DNA of 64,000 bases from Solirubrobacter soli DSM 22325 (GCF_000423665.1 NZ_AUIK01000009.1:1-64000), one strand, 5' to 3'; positions 34,888 to 43,702 are shown, numbered from the stretch's first letter. The notes: a model not told the origin generated them from the letters alone. Program-made: numbers and translations.

Positions 34888-35736
34888 ATGGCCGAGCTCG
34901 GTGACTTCCTCCGCTCCCGCCGCGCGCGCCTGCAGCCGCAGGACGTCGGGCTCCCCGACCACGGCCGCCGTCGCGTCCCCGGGCTGCGCCGGGAGGAGCT
35001 CGCCCATCTCGCCGGCGTCAGCGTCGACTACTACGTGCGCCTCGAACAGGGCCGCGACATCCAGCCCTCGGACTCCGTCCTGGACGCGATCGCGACCGCT
35101 CTGCGTCTCGACGACGCCGAACGCGCGCACCTGTTCACGCTCGTCCGCCCGCGCAAGCGCGCCCGCCGGCGTCCGAGCGAGCGGGTCCGGCCGACCGTCC
35201 GCGAGCTCGTCGAGCGGATGGCGTTCCCCGCGTTCGTCCTCGGCCGGCGGATGGACGTCCTCGCCGCCAACCCCGCCGCGACGGCGCTGCTGTGCGGGAT
35301 GCGCGAGCGCAACATGATCCGCTCCTTCTTCCTCGACGATGGCGCCCGCTCGCTCTACCCGGAGTGGGAGGCGGTCGCGGCCGACAGCGTCGCCCACCTG
35401 CGCCTGACCGCGGCCGAGGACCCGGACGACGCGCAGCTCGTCGAGCTGATCGGCGAGCTCAGCGTGCACAGCGCACCCTTCCGGCAGCTGTGGGCGCGGC
35501 ACGACGTCAAGGCCAAGACGTTCGGCGTCAAACGCTTCGAGCACCCGCAGGTCGGCCCGCTCGCGCTGCACTACGAGACACTCAGGCTCCCTGACGCGGG
35601 TCAGTCGCTCGTGACATACACGCCCGTGGACGCGCGGTCGGAGACCGCGCTGCAGCTGTTGGCGCCGCTAGGCCGTGAGCAGGATCGGAGCGGCGTCGGT
35701 GACGACGATCGTGTGCTCGAAGTGCGCCGACGGTGA
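34888..35736 (+). CDS. XRE-family regulator with MmyB-like ligand-binding domain
   Basis: 282 residues. The N-terminal helix-turn-helix (about 1-85) reads LGDFLRSRRARLQP...RRVPGLRREELAHLAGVSVDYYVRLEQGRD, the signature of the MmyB/MLTR group. The PAS-like C-terminal domain (about 105-260) contains AFVLGRRMDVLAANPAATALL and ends with LVTYTPVDARSETALQLLAPLG. The last ~20 residues read through the 3' end of the convergent map gene and look like unselected extension. It probably represses or activates the divergent SDR gene in response to a small ligand (inference from layout). Confidence 0.88.
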   Translation: MAELGDFLRSRRARLQPQDVGLPDHGRRRVPGLRREELAHLAGVSVDYYVRLEQGRDIQPSDSVLDAIATALRLDDAERAHLFTLVRPRKRARRRPSERVRPTVRELVERMAFPAFVLGRRMDVLAANPAATALLCGMRERNMIRSFFLDDGARSLYPEWEAVAADSVAHLRLTAAEDPDDAQLVELIGELSVHSAPFRQLWARHDVKAKTFGVKRFEHPQVGPLALHYETLRLPDAGQSLVTYTPVDARSETALQLLAPLGREQDRSGVGDDDRVLEVRRR

Positions 35737-36402
35737 GCCGTCCTCCGTGCGGATCGTCCAGCCGTCGTCGTCCACGTAGACCTCGCCCGCGCCGGCCGCG
35801 ATGATCGGCTCGACGGTGATCACGAGCCCGTTGGTCAGCTCGGGCCCGTCCCAGGCGATGTTCGGGACGTCGGGCTCCTCATGGATGCGGCGGCCGATCC
35901 CGTGGCCGGTCAGCTCCGCGCAGACGCTGAACCCGCGGCGCTCGACCTCGGCCTGGACCGCGGCGCCGATCGCGCCCACGTTGTTGCCGGCGTGGGCGGC
36001 GTTCAGCCCGAGCCGCAGCGCCGACTGGGCGGCCGCCGCGAGCCGCTGCTCGCGCGGCTTGACCTTGCCCACTAACGCGGTCCGGCACGCGTCGGCGTAG
36101 AAGCCGTCCAGCTCGGCGGTGACGTCGAGCTTGACGAGCTGCCCCTCGCGCAGCCGGCGCTTGGACGGGATGCCGTGCACGCACTCGTCATTGACGGAGA
36201 TGCACGTGGTCCCGGGGAAGTCGTAGTCCAGGCGCGGGCCGGAGCGCGCGCCGTGGCGGGCGAAGATCTCCGCGGCGACGTCGTCGAGCTCGACGGTGGT
36301 CACGCCCGGACGGACGCGGCGCGCCATCTCGCGGATCGTCTCCGCGACGACGCGGCCCACAGCGCGCAGTGCGGCCAGCTCATCAGGTTCATCGATCGAC
36401 AC
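35668..36402 (-). CDS. map: Methionine aminopeptidase, type I
   Basis: 244 residues from a GTG at 36402, which has GAGG eight bases upstream; an ATG at 36420 would add six residues. The enzyme removes the N-terminal Met from nascent proteins. Metal ligands are visible as Asp in VKLDVTAELDGFYADACRT, His in GHGIGRRIHEEP, and Glu in VITVEPII and near SAHFEHTIVV. It diverges from rlmD with almost no intergenic space. It overlaps the 3' end of the XRE regulator gene by 69 bp. Confidence 0.94.
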   Translation of the reverse strand: MSIDEPDELAALRAVGRVVAETIREMARRVRPGVTTVELDDVAAEIFARHGARSGPRLDYDFPGTTCISVNDECVHGIPSKRRLREGQLVKLDVTAELDGFYADACRTALVGKVKPREQRLAAAAQSALRLGLNAAHAGNNVGAIGAAVQAEVERRGFSVCAELTGHGIGRRIHEEPDVPNIAWDGPELTNGLVITVEPIIAAGAGEVYVDDDGWTIRTEDGSPSAHFEHTIVVTDAAPILLTA

Positions 36403-36423
36403 CCTGTCATCCTCACACATCTC

Positions 36424-37809
36424 ATGTCATCGGCAACCTTCACCCGGCCGTCGCGAGGCGACGTGCTGGAGCTCACGATCGATTCCCTCGCCCACGGCGG
36501 CAACGGTGTCGCCCGCCGCGAGGGCTACGTCGTGTTCGTGGCCGGCGGCATTCCCGGCGACACGGTTCGCGCCGTCGTCGGCAAGTCCAAGAAGGCGTAC
36601 GCGGAGGCGCGGGCGATCGAGATCGTCACGCCCTCGCCGGACCGCGTCCCCGAGTTCGCGGACCATCCGGGCGCCCCTTGGCAGGTCCTGCCCTACGAGC
36701 GCCAGCTCGCCATCAAGGCCGAGCAGGTCGAGGACGCGCTGCGGCGGATCGGCAAGCTCGACGGGTTCGACGTCGAGCCGATCGTCGCCGCCGAGGAGCC
36801 CTGGCGCTACCGCAACAAGGTCGAGTTCTCCTTCGGGACCGACGAGGAGGGCGGGCTCGTGTGCGGCTTCCACGCGCCGGGCCGGTGGAACGACATCGTC
36901 GACATGACCGACTGCAAGCTGGTCAGCGAGCGCGTGAACGCGCTGCGCGAGCAGGTCGTCACGTTCTGCCGCCAGCAGGGCCTGCCGGCCTGGGACCGCA
37001 AGACCCACCGCGGCCTGTTGCGCAACCTCGTGATCCGCGAGGGCCGCCGCACCGGCCAGACCCAGGTCCGCCTGATCACCTCCCCGGGCAAGATCGACGT
37101 CGACGCCTTCATCGCCGCCGTCGACTGCGACGGCCTCTGGTGGACGCAGACCGCCGACCTCGGCGAGAGCACCTACGGCGGCGAGTCCTCGCTGCTCGCG
37201 GGCGCCCCGCAGCTGACCGAGCGCCTGAACGACCTCGACTTCCTGATCTCGCCCGAGGCCTTCTTCCAGACGAACACCGAGATGGCCGAGAAGCTCTACG
37301 GCATCGCGATCGAGTTCGCGGGTTTGCGCGGGAGCGAGAAGGTCTTCGACCTCTACTCCGGCATCGGCACGATCGCGCTGAGCCTCGCCGCCCGCGCCCG
37401 CCAGGTGATCGGCCTCGAGATCGTCGAGCCCGCCGTCGCCGACGCGCTCGAGAACGCCCGCATCAACGAGATCACCAACGCGAGCTTCTACGCGGGCGAC
37501 GCGCGCCTGGCGCTGCGCGAGCTCGTCGAGCGCGAGGGCAAGCCCGACCTCGCGATCATCGACCCCCCGCGCGCGGGTCTCTCGCAGAAGATCGTGCGCC
37601 GGATCGTCGAGGCCGCCCCGTCGCGGATCGTCTACGTCTCCTGCAACCCGACCACGCTCGCGCCGAACGCGGCCCAGCTGGTCGAGGCGGGCTACGAGCT
37701 CAAGCGCGTCCGCCCGGTCGACATGTTCCCGCAGACCCCCCACATCGAGTGCGTGGCGCTGCTGGAGGCGGGCCCGAACGGGGTCCGCAATCCAGACCGC
37801 GAAGATTGA
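36424..37809 (+). CDS. rlmD: 23S rRNA (uracil-C5)-methyltransferase (RlmD/TrmA family)
   Basis: 461 residues from the ATG at 36424. The N-terminal TRAM domain (about 9-65: DVLELTIDSLAHGGNGVARREGYVVFV) binds RNA. The C-terminal methyltransferase has FQTNTEMAEKLY, the SAM-binding FDLYSGIGTIALSLA, the DPPRAGL motif and the catalytic Cys in YVSCNPTTL. It methylates a uridine of rRNA or tRNA with SAM. The choice between RlmD and a related TrmA-type target is by family similarity only. The usual four-cysteine iron-sulphur motif is not evident. Confidence 0.88.
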   Translation: MSSATFTRPSRGDVLELTIDSLAHGGNGVARREGYVVFVAGGIPGDTVRAVVGKSKKAYAEARAIEIVTPSPDRVPEFADHPGAPWQVLPYERQLAIKAEQVEDALRRIGKLDGFDVEPIVAAEEPWRYRNKVEFSFGTDEEGGLVCGFHAPGRWNDIVDMTDCKLVSERVNALREQVVTFCRQQGLPAWDRKTHRGLLRNLVIREGRRTGQTQVRLITSPGKIDVDAFIAAVDCDGLWWTQTADLGESTYGGESSLLAGAPQLTERLNDLDFLISPEAFFQTNTEMAEKLYGIAIEFAGLRGSEKVFDLYSGIGTIALSLAARARQVIGLEIVEPAVADALENARINEITNASFYAGDARLALRELVEREGKPDLAIIDPPRAGLSQKIVRRIVEAAPSRIVYVSCNPTTLAPNAAQLVEAGYELKRVRPVDMFPQTPHIECVALLEAGPNGVRNPDRED

Positions 37810-37937
37810 GTGATTGCCGCGTCCGAGCGGGTTCGAGGCGCACTACATCAAGGGCGGGACGATCGTCCTCTCCGACCGCGGAGGGTGACGATCTCCGGTG
37901 GCGGGAAGACGTTGGCGAGCGGCGTGTCGCGGGCGCG

Positions 37938-38147
37938 CTAGGCGCCGCCGAACGGCGGGATCTGACGGAACGCCGCGGGGCGCGGATCGTCGGGCGTCGG
38001 CGGGCGCTCGGCGGCCTCGATCGTCTCCGTCGTCTCCTTGGGCTCCTCGACGGCCCGGTACTTGCCGGAGGCGTCCAGCTGGACCTTCAGGGTGAGCTTC
38101 GGCGGCTCGCCGGCCGCCTCGCGCGGAGCGCGCTCGTAGCGGGGCAT
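37938..38147 (-). CDS. Small charged protein of unknown function
   Basis: 69 residues, polar, rich in Pro, Glu and Thr (KLTLKVQLDASGKYRAVEEPKETTETIEAAERPP), with no hydrophobic segment. It lies 10 bp downstream of the alpha/beta hydrolase gene on the same strand and is probably co-transcribed. The 128 bp between it and rlmD contain a short plus-strand reading SGFEAHYIKGGTIVLSDRGG that looks like the end of a lost gene. No family recognised. Confidence 0.5.
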   Translation of the reverse strand: MPRYERAPREAAGEPPKLTLKVQLDASGKYRAVEEPKETTETIEAAERPPTPDDPRPAAFRQIPPFGGA

Positions 38148-38157
38148 ACGTTCGAGT

Positions 38158-38931
38158 CTAGGCCGCTTCGGCCCAATACTGACCGTCGGCGCGCGTGAAG
38201 CGCCCCAGCGCGTTGCCGAGCTCCGCGTAGACCTCGGCGTTGAGGCCCATCCCGAGGTGGGAGGCGCGCACCTCGATCTGCTCGGCGGCGGGATCCAGGC
38301 AGGCGCGCCAGTCGACCACGCCGTCGGTCTTCGAGTACAGCGCGGTGAAGCCGACGCCGGCCGGGAAAGCGTTTGCCAAGTCGGCGCGGAAACGCTCGCA
38401 GCAGGCGCCCCGCCAGCACGAGACGCGGAACATCCCAGGCACCTTGCCGGTGCCCAGCGCGCCCACGACGAGCACCTGGGCGAGCACGAACGGGTGGGCG
38501 GAGAGCTGGTTCACCGTGGGTGAGCCGAGGGTCACGATGCCGCTCACGAGGTCCGGCCGGCGGGTCGCCAGCACCCGGGCGATGACGCCGCCGCGGCTCT
38601 GCCCGACGACCGCCACGCGCTGCCCGGTCTCGGCGAACAGCTGCTCGACCCGCGCTTCGAGACGGCCCAGATATTCCTCGCTACAGCCCACATTCGCGCG
38701 GATTCCGGCCCGGTGGGTGCGGTAGCCGTTCTCGCGCAGCCAGCGGGTCAGCGTCGCCAGCGAGCCGTCCCCGGCCATGAAGCCCGGGATCAGCAGGACG
38801 GGCCGGCCGGCGCCGTCGGGGACACCGCCGCCACGCCACACCGAGCTCCTGAAGAGGACGGCCGCTTCGAGACCCGCGCGGCTCTCGCGCCAGAGCGGGG
38901 GGATATAGGGAAGCGATACGCCCACGTCCAC
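38158..38931 (-). CDS. Alpha/beta hydrolase (lipase/esterase type)
   Basis: 257 residues from a GTG at 38931. The fold is shown by VLLIPGFMAGDGSLATLTRWLRENGYRTH, the nucleophile elbow VVGQSRGG (G-x-S-x-G, about residue 108), VTLGSPTVNQ and a C-terminal ASHLGMGLNAEVY carrying the likely catalytic His. It resembles the group of bacterial lipase-like proteins that act on acyl esters; no secretion signal is clear. It runs with the 69-residue gene downstream and diverges from the quinone-oxidoreductase-like gene. Confidence 0.85.
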   Translation of the reverse strand: MDVGVSLPYIPPLWRESRAGLEAAVLFRSSVWRGGGVPDGAGRPVLLIPGFMAGDGSLATLTRWLRENGYRTHRAGIRANVGCSEEYLGRLEARVEQLFAETGQRVAVVGQSRGGVIARVLATRRPDLVSGIVTLGSPTVNQLSAHPFVLAQVLVVGALGTGKVPGMFRVSCWRGACCERFRADLANAFPAGVGFTALYSKTDGVVDWRACLDPAAEQIEVRASHLGMGLNAEVYAELGNALGRFTRADGQYWAEAA

Positions 38932-38990
38932 TTAATACCCGATTCACCCACGGAACGTCACCCCGCGAACGGGGAGTACCGTTCGGCGGA

Positions 38991-39929
38991 ATGCGTGCCG
39001 CCACCATCCGCGACGGCCGAATCGAGGTCGTCGAACACCCTGATCCTGAACCCCAGGACGGACAGCTGCTCGTCCGCGTGAAGGCCGCCGGGCTCAACGG
39101 CGCCGACATGATGCAGCTGGCCGGCTTCTATCCCGCGCCGCCGGGCGCTCCAGCGGACATCCCCGGCCTCGAGCTCGCGGGCGAGGTCGTGACCTGCGGA
39201 CGCCGCGCCGGCCGCTTCGAACCGGGCGATCGCGTGATGGCGATCGTCGCCGGCGGCGGCCAGGCGGAGCTCGCGGTCGTGCACGAGCGCACCGCGATGC
39301 CCGTTCCGGACGAGCTGGACTGGACCGCAGCGGGCGGTGTGCCGGAGGTCTTCACCACCGCGCACGACGCGCTCTTCACCCAGGCGGGGCTGACCGTCGG
39401 CGAGCGGCTGCTCGTCCACGGCGCCGCGGGTGGCGTCGGCATGGCCGCCATCCAGCTCGGCGTGATGGCGGGCGCGCGGGTCACCGCGACCGTGCGCAAC
39501 GAGCACGCGCGCCATCAGGTCGCGGCGCTGGGCGTCAACGCGATCGAGCCCGAGGCCTTCGTCGAGGAGGGCGAGTACGACGTGATCCTCGAGCTCGTCG
39601 GCGCACCCAACCTGTCCGGCAACCTCGACGCGTTGGCGACCGGCGGGCGGATCTGCATCATCGGCGTCGGCGCGGGCGCGACGACCGAGATCAACCTGAC
39701 CAAGCTGATGGGCAAGCGCGGGCGGATCCACGGCTCGACGCTGCGCAACCGGCCGATCGAGGAGAAGGCGATCGCGGCGCGCCTGATGGAGAAGATGGTT
39801 CTGCCGGGCTTCGCGTCCGGCGATCTCTCCGTCCCGGTGACCGAGACCTTCGCGCTCGAAGACGCCCCGAAGGCCTACGAGCGCTTCCAGGCCGGCGGCA
39901 AGCTCGGGAAGATCGTCCTAGAGGTCTAG
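38991..39929 (+). CDS. Zinc-free medium-chain reductase (quinone oxidoreductase-like)
   Basis: 312 residues, typical for the quinone-oxidoreductase branch. It lacks the zinc ligands of alcohol dehydrogenases and contains NGADMMQLAGFYP, PGLELAGEVV, LLVHGAAGGVGMAAIQLG (nucleotide-binding) and a C-terminal LGKIVLEV. It reduces an enone or quinone with NADPH; the substrate is unknown. A -10-like TACCGT lies 8 nt before the start (38977-38982). It overlaps the convergent cupin gene by 12 bp. Confidence 0.9.
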   Translation: MRAATIRDGRIEVVEHPDPEPQDGQLLVRVKAAGLNGADMMQLAGFYPAPPGAPADIPGLELAGEVVTCGRRAGRFEPGDRVMAIVAGGGQAELAVVHERTAMPVPDELDWTAAGGVPEVFTTAHDALFTQAGLTVGERLLVHGAAGGVGMAAIQLGVMAGARVTATVRNEHARHQVAALGVNAIEPEAFVEEGEYDVILELVGAPNLSGNLDALATGGRICIIGVGAGATTEINLTKLMGKRGRIHGSTLRNRPIEEKAIAARLMEKMVLPGFASGDLSVPVTETFALEDAPKAYERFQAGGKLGKIVLEV

Positions 39930-40544
39930 CCCCACCAAATCGGCGTCGCCCTTCGCCCACTCGCGCGCCTTCGGGTTGAGCTCGAAGGCGCGCTCCACGT
40001 GCGCCCGCGCATCCTCCAAGCGCCCCGCCCGGGCGGCGTAACACCCCAGCTGGTACTGCAGCGGCGCGTTGTCCGGATGGTGCTCAAGGCCCTCGGCCGC
40101 GATCGCGTACGCGCGCTCGTAGTCTTTCGCGCGGTAGGCGGGCTCGGCGAGGTACCAGTACTCGAACGGCGACGGCGGCCCCGCGGCGCCCGGCTTGCCG
40201 CCGATCACCATCACGGTCGTCTCGTCGGCGGCCGCGACCGCCGCGCGGCGCTGCTCGGGCCGCGCGAACAGGAACGTGCCGGCGGGCGCGTCGACCGTCT
40301 CCCCGTCGAGCGTGAAGGTGGCGTGGCCGGTCATCACCACGTAGAGCTCCTCGTGGTGGCCGGAGCCGTCGCCCTGCTCGTCGTGGTCCTCGATGACGGG
40401 GTCGCCGGCGTTCTCGGCCGTGTAGGCGTTGATCCCGAACGCGCTCACGCCGAGCCGGCGCGCGATCGGGCGGTAGATGCCGTCGGCCAGCGGGATCCGC
40501 TCGAGGTCGCCGAGGTTCAGTACGGGGGGAAGTCCGCCCACCAC
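39918..40544 (-). CDS. Cupin-domain protein with C-terminal TPR
   Basis: 208 residues from a GTG at 40544, the exact start being uncertain. Residues about 30-115 form a cupin barrel: GHHEELYVVMTGHATFTLDGETVDAPAGTFLFARP supplies the metal-ligand pattern (H-H-x-x-E, then a degenerate second half). After AFEYWYLAEPAYR-type sequence, two TPR-like helical pairs follow (AYRAKDYERAYAIAAEGLEHHPDNAPLQYQLGCYAARAGRLEDARAHVERAFEL). It could be a small-molecule sensor or a cupin with a docking surface. It overlaps the 3' end of the uracil-DNA-glycosylase-like gene by 28 bp, so the two are coupled. Confidence 0.75.
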   Translation of the reverse strand: MVGGLPPVLNLGDLERIPLADGIYRPIARRLGVSAFGINAYTAENAGDPVIEDHDEQGDGSGHHEELYVVMTGHATFTLDGETVDAPAGTFLFARPEQRRAAVAAADETTVMVIGGKPGAAGPPSPFEYWYLAEPAYRAKDYERAYAIAAEGLEHHPDNAPLQYQLGCYAARAGRLEDARAHVERAFELNPKAREWAKGDADLVGLDL

Positions 40545-41122
40545 GTCCCCAATTCACGGAAGGCGCGCCAGAAGTCCCGCTTGGCCGACTCCTCGTCGAG
40601 CGAGCGGTCGATGTCGGGCACGTACAACGCCTCGATCGACGGCGTGAGCCGTTGGACCAGACCCGGCGCCTCGAGCACCTCGCGCGCCAGTGGCAGCTGC
40701 AGCTCGTTGAGCACGTCGAGCGCGTCGGTGCCCATGACCACGACGATCTTGGGCTGCACGATCGCGATCTCCTCGACGAGCCGCGCGACGCACTCGGGCG
40801 CCGCCAGCAGCGGGTCGGCGACCGGGCACTTCGCGCACAGCGTCCCGTAGACGACCAGCGGGTCGATGTCGAGCCGCTTGAGCGACTTCATCAGGGCGGT
40901 CCCCGCACGGCCGTAGAACGCGACGCCCTCCTCGACCTCCGCGGGGGTGGGCGCGTGCTTGAGGAGCATCACGTCGGCTTGCGGGTGGCCAGAGCCGAGG
41001 ACCGGCATCAGGTTGCCACGAGGGCAGCGGTCACAGCTCTGTAGCTCGCGAGTGAACGTGTTGAGCTCGCGGATGGCGCGCTCCAGGTACTTCTCGCGGA
41101 TCTCGTCGTCGGTGGCGGGCAT
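40517..41122 (-). CDS. Family-4-like uracil-DNA glycosylase with altered active-site motifs
   Basis: 201 residues from the ATG at 41122; a GTG at 41140 with GGAGGGG upstream or a TTG at 41170 would lengthen it. Iron-sulphur ligands are suggested by CDRC near the N-terminus and CAKC with a later Cys. The layout follows family 4/5 UDGs (VLGSGHPQADVMLLKHAPTP...FYGRAG, QPKIVVVMGTDALDVLNEL). However, motif I (normally GEAPG with a catalytic acid) reads LKHAPT, and the late His-Pro-Ser motif reads TPS. It may be catalytically changed or inactive. It follows the GT4-PHP gene and precedes the cupin gene in one leftward unit. Confidence 0.75.
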   Translation of the reverse strand: MPATDDEIREKYLERAIRELNTFTRELQSCDRCPRGNLMPVLGSGHPQADVMLLKHAPTPAEVEEGVAFYGRAGTALMKSLKRLDIDPLVVYGTLCAKCPVADPLLAAPECVARLVEEIAIVQPKIVVVMGTDALDVLNELQLPLAREVLEAPGLVQRLTPSIEALYVPDIDRSLDEESAKRDFWRAFRELGTWWADFPPY

Positions 41123-41171
41123 TGCGCCGACCGGTTTCACCCCGGGGCCGGGTTCCCCTCCACTCTGCAAC

Positions 41172-43079
41172 TCACTGCCCGCCGCGCCCCGCGACGGCCT
41201 TGGCGACCTTGCGGTCCCGCCTGGCCTTGCGAGCGCCGCTGGGCGTGCCCTTCGTCTGGAGGAACTTCAGCGCCTGCACGTGGGCGTAGCGCAGCGAAGA
41301 AGGCTTGGCGGCGATGTCGGCGTCGCGCAGCGACTCGAGGAACTCCTCCGGCCCGTCGAAGTCGCGCATGCTGATGCGGACCGCGCCGAGACCCTGGGCG
41401 ACGTGTGCATCGGTTCCTGCACCGCCGACGATCCGGTACTTGGCGGCGAAGCGCACCGCCTCCTCGTTGAACGCCGGGATCGCGATCCGCGGGTTGAAGA
41501 CCTCGATCGCGTCGATGTCGGACACGATGTCGAGCATGTGCTCGTAGTCCGGCACGCTGTGCATCCGGTCGAACGGATGTGGCACGTAGACGAGCCCGCC
41601 CTGGCGCTTGATCTCGGCGATCGTCTCGGCCATCGTCATCCCGCGCGGGATCTTCTCCTCCAGGAAGAGGCCGATGACCTCGCCCTGGTTGGCGGTCTTG
41701 ACCTCCTCGGCGACGATCACCTTCACCCCGTACTGGGCGGCCTTGTCGCGGGCGTCCAGCGCGCCGGAGATCTCGTTGTGGTCGGTGACCGCGATCGCCC
41801 CCAGGCCGACGTCGCGCGCGGTCGCCAGCAGGACGTCCACGGGGGTCGCGCAGTCGTTGGAGTGGTCGGTGTGCATGTGCAGATCGACCTCGATCAGCTT
41901 GCGCTTGGCCAGCCGCGCGCGGACCTCGGGCTTGGGATCCGGGTCGTGGCGCAGCGCGGCCAGGCGCGCGTAGATCGCCTCGACGTTGTCGGTGACCTTG
42001 CTCCAGGCGAGCTCCTCACGCGCCTGAGCGCCACGGGACGCCAGCTGCGCCCGCAGCCCGTCGTCGCGAACGATCCGCTCGAGCTGCTCGGCGAGCACGC
42101 CCACATCGCCGAACTGGAAGAGCAGCCCGAGGTCGCCCTCGCGCAGCACCTCCTCGTACACCGGGACGCGCGCCGCGACCGGCACGGCTCCCGCGCCGAG
42201 CGCCTTCACCAGCACGCCGGGGGCGGTGACCTGGCCGAGCGACGCGGCGACGACGACGTCGGCGCTCGTGAGCGCGGCGTCCTCGTCGTCGACGATCTGG
42301 ACGCGGTTGCGCAAGCTCGACCGCAGCGTCGGGACGGCGCCGGTCTTCGAGTAGACCACGGCCTCCCACGGCAGCTCCTCGGGCAGCTGGCGCAGCGCGC
42401 GCAGGAAGAGCCGCAGCGCGCCGCGCTCCTCGCGGTCGGAGAACGCGATCCGCACCGGCGACCCCTTGGGCCGCTCCGCGCGGGTCTCGCTCGTCACTCC
42501 CGGCGGCAACAGCTCATAGCCGGCGGGGAAGAAGCGCGACATCAGCTCCGCCGTCGCCTCGTAGGACGCCGTGCGGGCGTCCATCCGGCCGAAGAACAGC
42601 TCGACGAACTTGCGCGCGACCTGGGTGCTCAGGACCCGCTCCGCGGGCGCGTGGAAGGAGCCGACGTTCAGCGCGCGGCTATGGCGGAGGGCGACGCTCC
42701 CCGCGCTCGGCGCCCACGGCTCGTGCACGTGCACGAAGTCCAGCGGCGCGATGCTCAGCACGTCCTCGATCGTGCGCGCGATGTCGATCGGCGGCGCCGG
42801 GTTGATCGCCTTGCGCGTGCTGTTGAACAGCAGCTCGCCGACGCCGAGCACCCGCACCCCGCCCTCGGGGTCGAACAGATCCTCCGGGTTCTCGCGCGCC
42901 GACCGGATCAGCTTCCGCGACTCGCGCACCAGCGACGGGTTCCGGCTCGGGGCGAGCAGCAGCACGCGATGGCCGCGTTGCGCGAGCTCCCGCGAGACCT
43001 CAGCCGCGAACGTCCCGACCTCGTTCGCATCCTCGATGGGATGCGGCGCGACCTGGGCGATGGCGAAGCGCTCTGCCAC
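41172..43079 (-). CDS. Fusion of GT4-type glycosyltransferase and PHP-type phosphoesterase
   Basis: 635 residues from a GTG at 43079. Residues 1-375 are a GT-B glycosyltransferase of family 4 type: FAAEVSRELAQRGHRVLLLAPS, DFVHVHEPW, and near the end APGVLVKALGAGAVPVAARVPVYEEVLREGDLGLLF (nucleotide-sugar region with E-x7-E-like spacing). Residues about 395-600 form a PHP domain with metal-binding VDLHMHTDHSNDCATP, AIAVTDHNEI, VIVAEEV, VYVPHPFDR and VGGAGTDAHV. The Lys/Arg-rich tail may bind acidic surfaces. A sugar transferase joined to a phosphoesterase may act on a phosphorylated sugar or lipid. TAGCCT 8 nt before the start overlaps the stop codon of the response regulator. Confidence 0.85.
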   Translation of the reverse strand: MAERFAIAQVAPHPIEDANEVGTFAAEVSRELAQRGHRVLLLAPSRNPSLVRESRKLIRSARENPEDLFDPEGGVRVLGVGELLFNSTRKAINPAPPIDIARTIEDVLSIAPLDFVHVHEPWAPSAGSVALRHSRALNVGSFHAPAERVLSTQVARKFVELFFGRMDARTASYEATAELMSRFFPAGYELLPPGVTSETRAERPKGSPVRIAFSDREERGALRLFLRALRQLPEELPWEAVVYSKTGAVPTLRSSLRNRVQIVDDEDAALTSADVVVAASLGQVTAPGVLVKALGAGAVPVAARVPVYEEVLREGDLGLLFQFGDVGVLAEQLERIVRDDGLRAQLASRGAQAREELAWSKVTDNVEAIYARLAALRHDPDPKPEVRARLAKRKLIEVDLHMHTDHSNDCATPVDVLLATARDVGLGAIAVTDHNEISGALDARDKAAQYGVKVIVAEEVKTANQGEVIGLFLEEKIPRGMTMAETIAEIKRQGGLVYVPHPFDRMHSVPDYEHMLDIVSDIDAIEVFNPRIAIPAFNEEAVRFAAKYRIVGGAGTDAHVAQGLGAVRISMRDFDGPEEFLESLRDADIAAKPSSLRYAHVQALKFLQTKGTPSGARKARRDRKVAKAVAGRGGQ

Positions 43080-43090
43080 TGCCCGGGAGG

Positions 43091-43702
43091 CTAGCGGACG
43101 CCGTTGCGGTGGGCCCAGAGGGCCGCGGCGGTGCGGTCGGTGACGCCGATCGCGGCGAAGATCTTGGTCATGTGCGCCTTGACGGTCTTCTCGGTGATTC
43201 CGAGGGCGCGGGCGATCTGCTTGTTCGGGAGGCCGTCGGCGACGAGCTTGAGGACCTCGCGCTCGCGGGCGGTGAGGGTCGCGCCGACGGTCTCGCGGGT
43301 CAGGACGGCGTGGGCGGCGCGCGGGTCGAGCGGTGAGTCGCCGCGGGCGGCGGCGCGGATGCCGCGCAGGAGCTCGTCCGGCTCGGCGTCCTTGAGCAGG
43401 TAGCCGCAGGCGCCCGCGTCGAGGGCGGCGAGCACCTGGGCGCGGTCGCTGAAGGCGGTCAGCACGACGACCTGGGTCGCGGCGCTCGCGTTCAGGACGC
43501 GGCGGGTGGTCTGGATGCCGTCCAGCCCGGGCATCGCGAGGTCGACGAGCGCGACGTCGGGCTTGAGGTCGCGGGCGAGCGTCGCGCCGGTGCTCCCGTC
43601 GCCCGCGTCGCCGACGACCTCGAGCTCGGGATCGGAGGCGATCAGGCGGGCCAGGCCGGCGCGGACCAGGGCGTGGTCGTCGATCAACAGGACGCGGATC
43701 AC
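43091..43702 (-). CDS. NarL/FixJ-type response regulator
   Basis: 203 residues from a GTG at 43702 that overlaps the kinase stop (GTGA). The receiver domain (1-118) has the acidic pair in LLIDDH, the phospho-acceptor Asp in PDVALVDLAMPGLDG, Thr in VVLTAF and Lys in YLLKDAEPDE. The LuxR-type helix-turn-helix (about 140-200) reads LTAREREVLKLVADGLPNKQIARALGITEKTVKAHMTKIFAAIGV. It is the DNA-binding partner of the adjacent histidine kinase. Longer open-frame readings run antisense through the kinase gene. Confidence 0.93.
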   Translation of the reverse strand: MIRVLLIDDHALVRAGLARLIASDPELEVVGDAGDGSTGATLARDLKPDVALVDLAMPGLDGIQTTRRVLNASAATQVVVLTAFSDRAQVLAALDAGACGYLLKDAEPDELLRGIRAAARGDSPLDPRAAHAVLTRETVGATLTAREREVLKLVADGLPNKQIARALGITEKTVKAHMTKIFAAIGVTDRTAAALWAHRNGVR

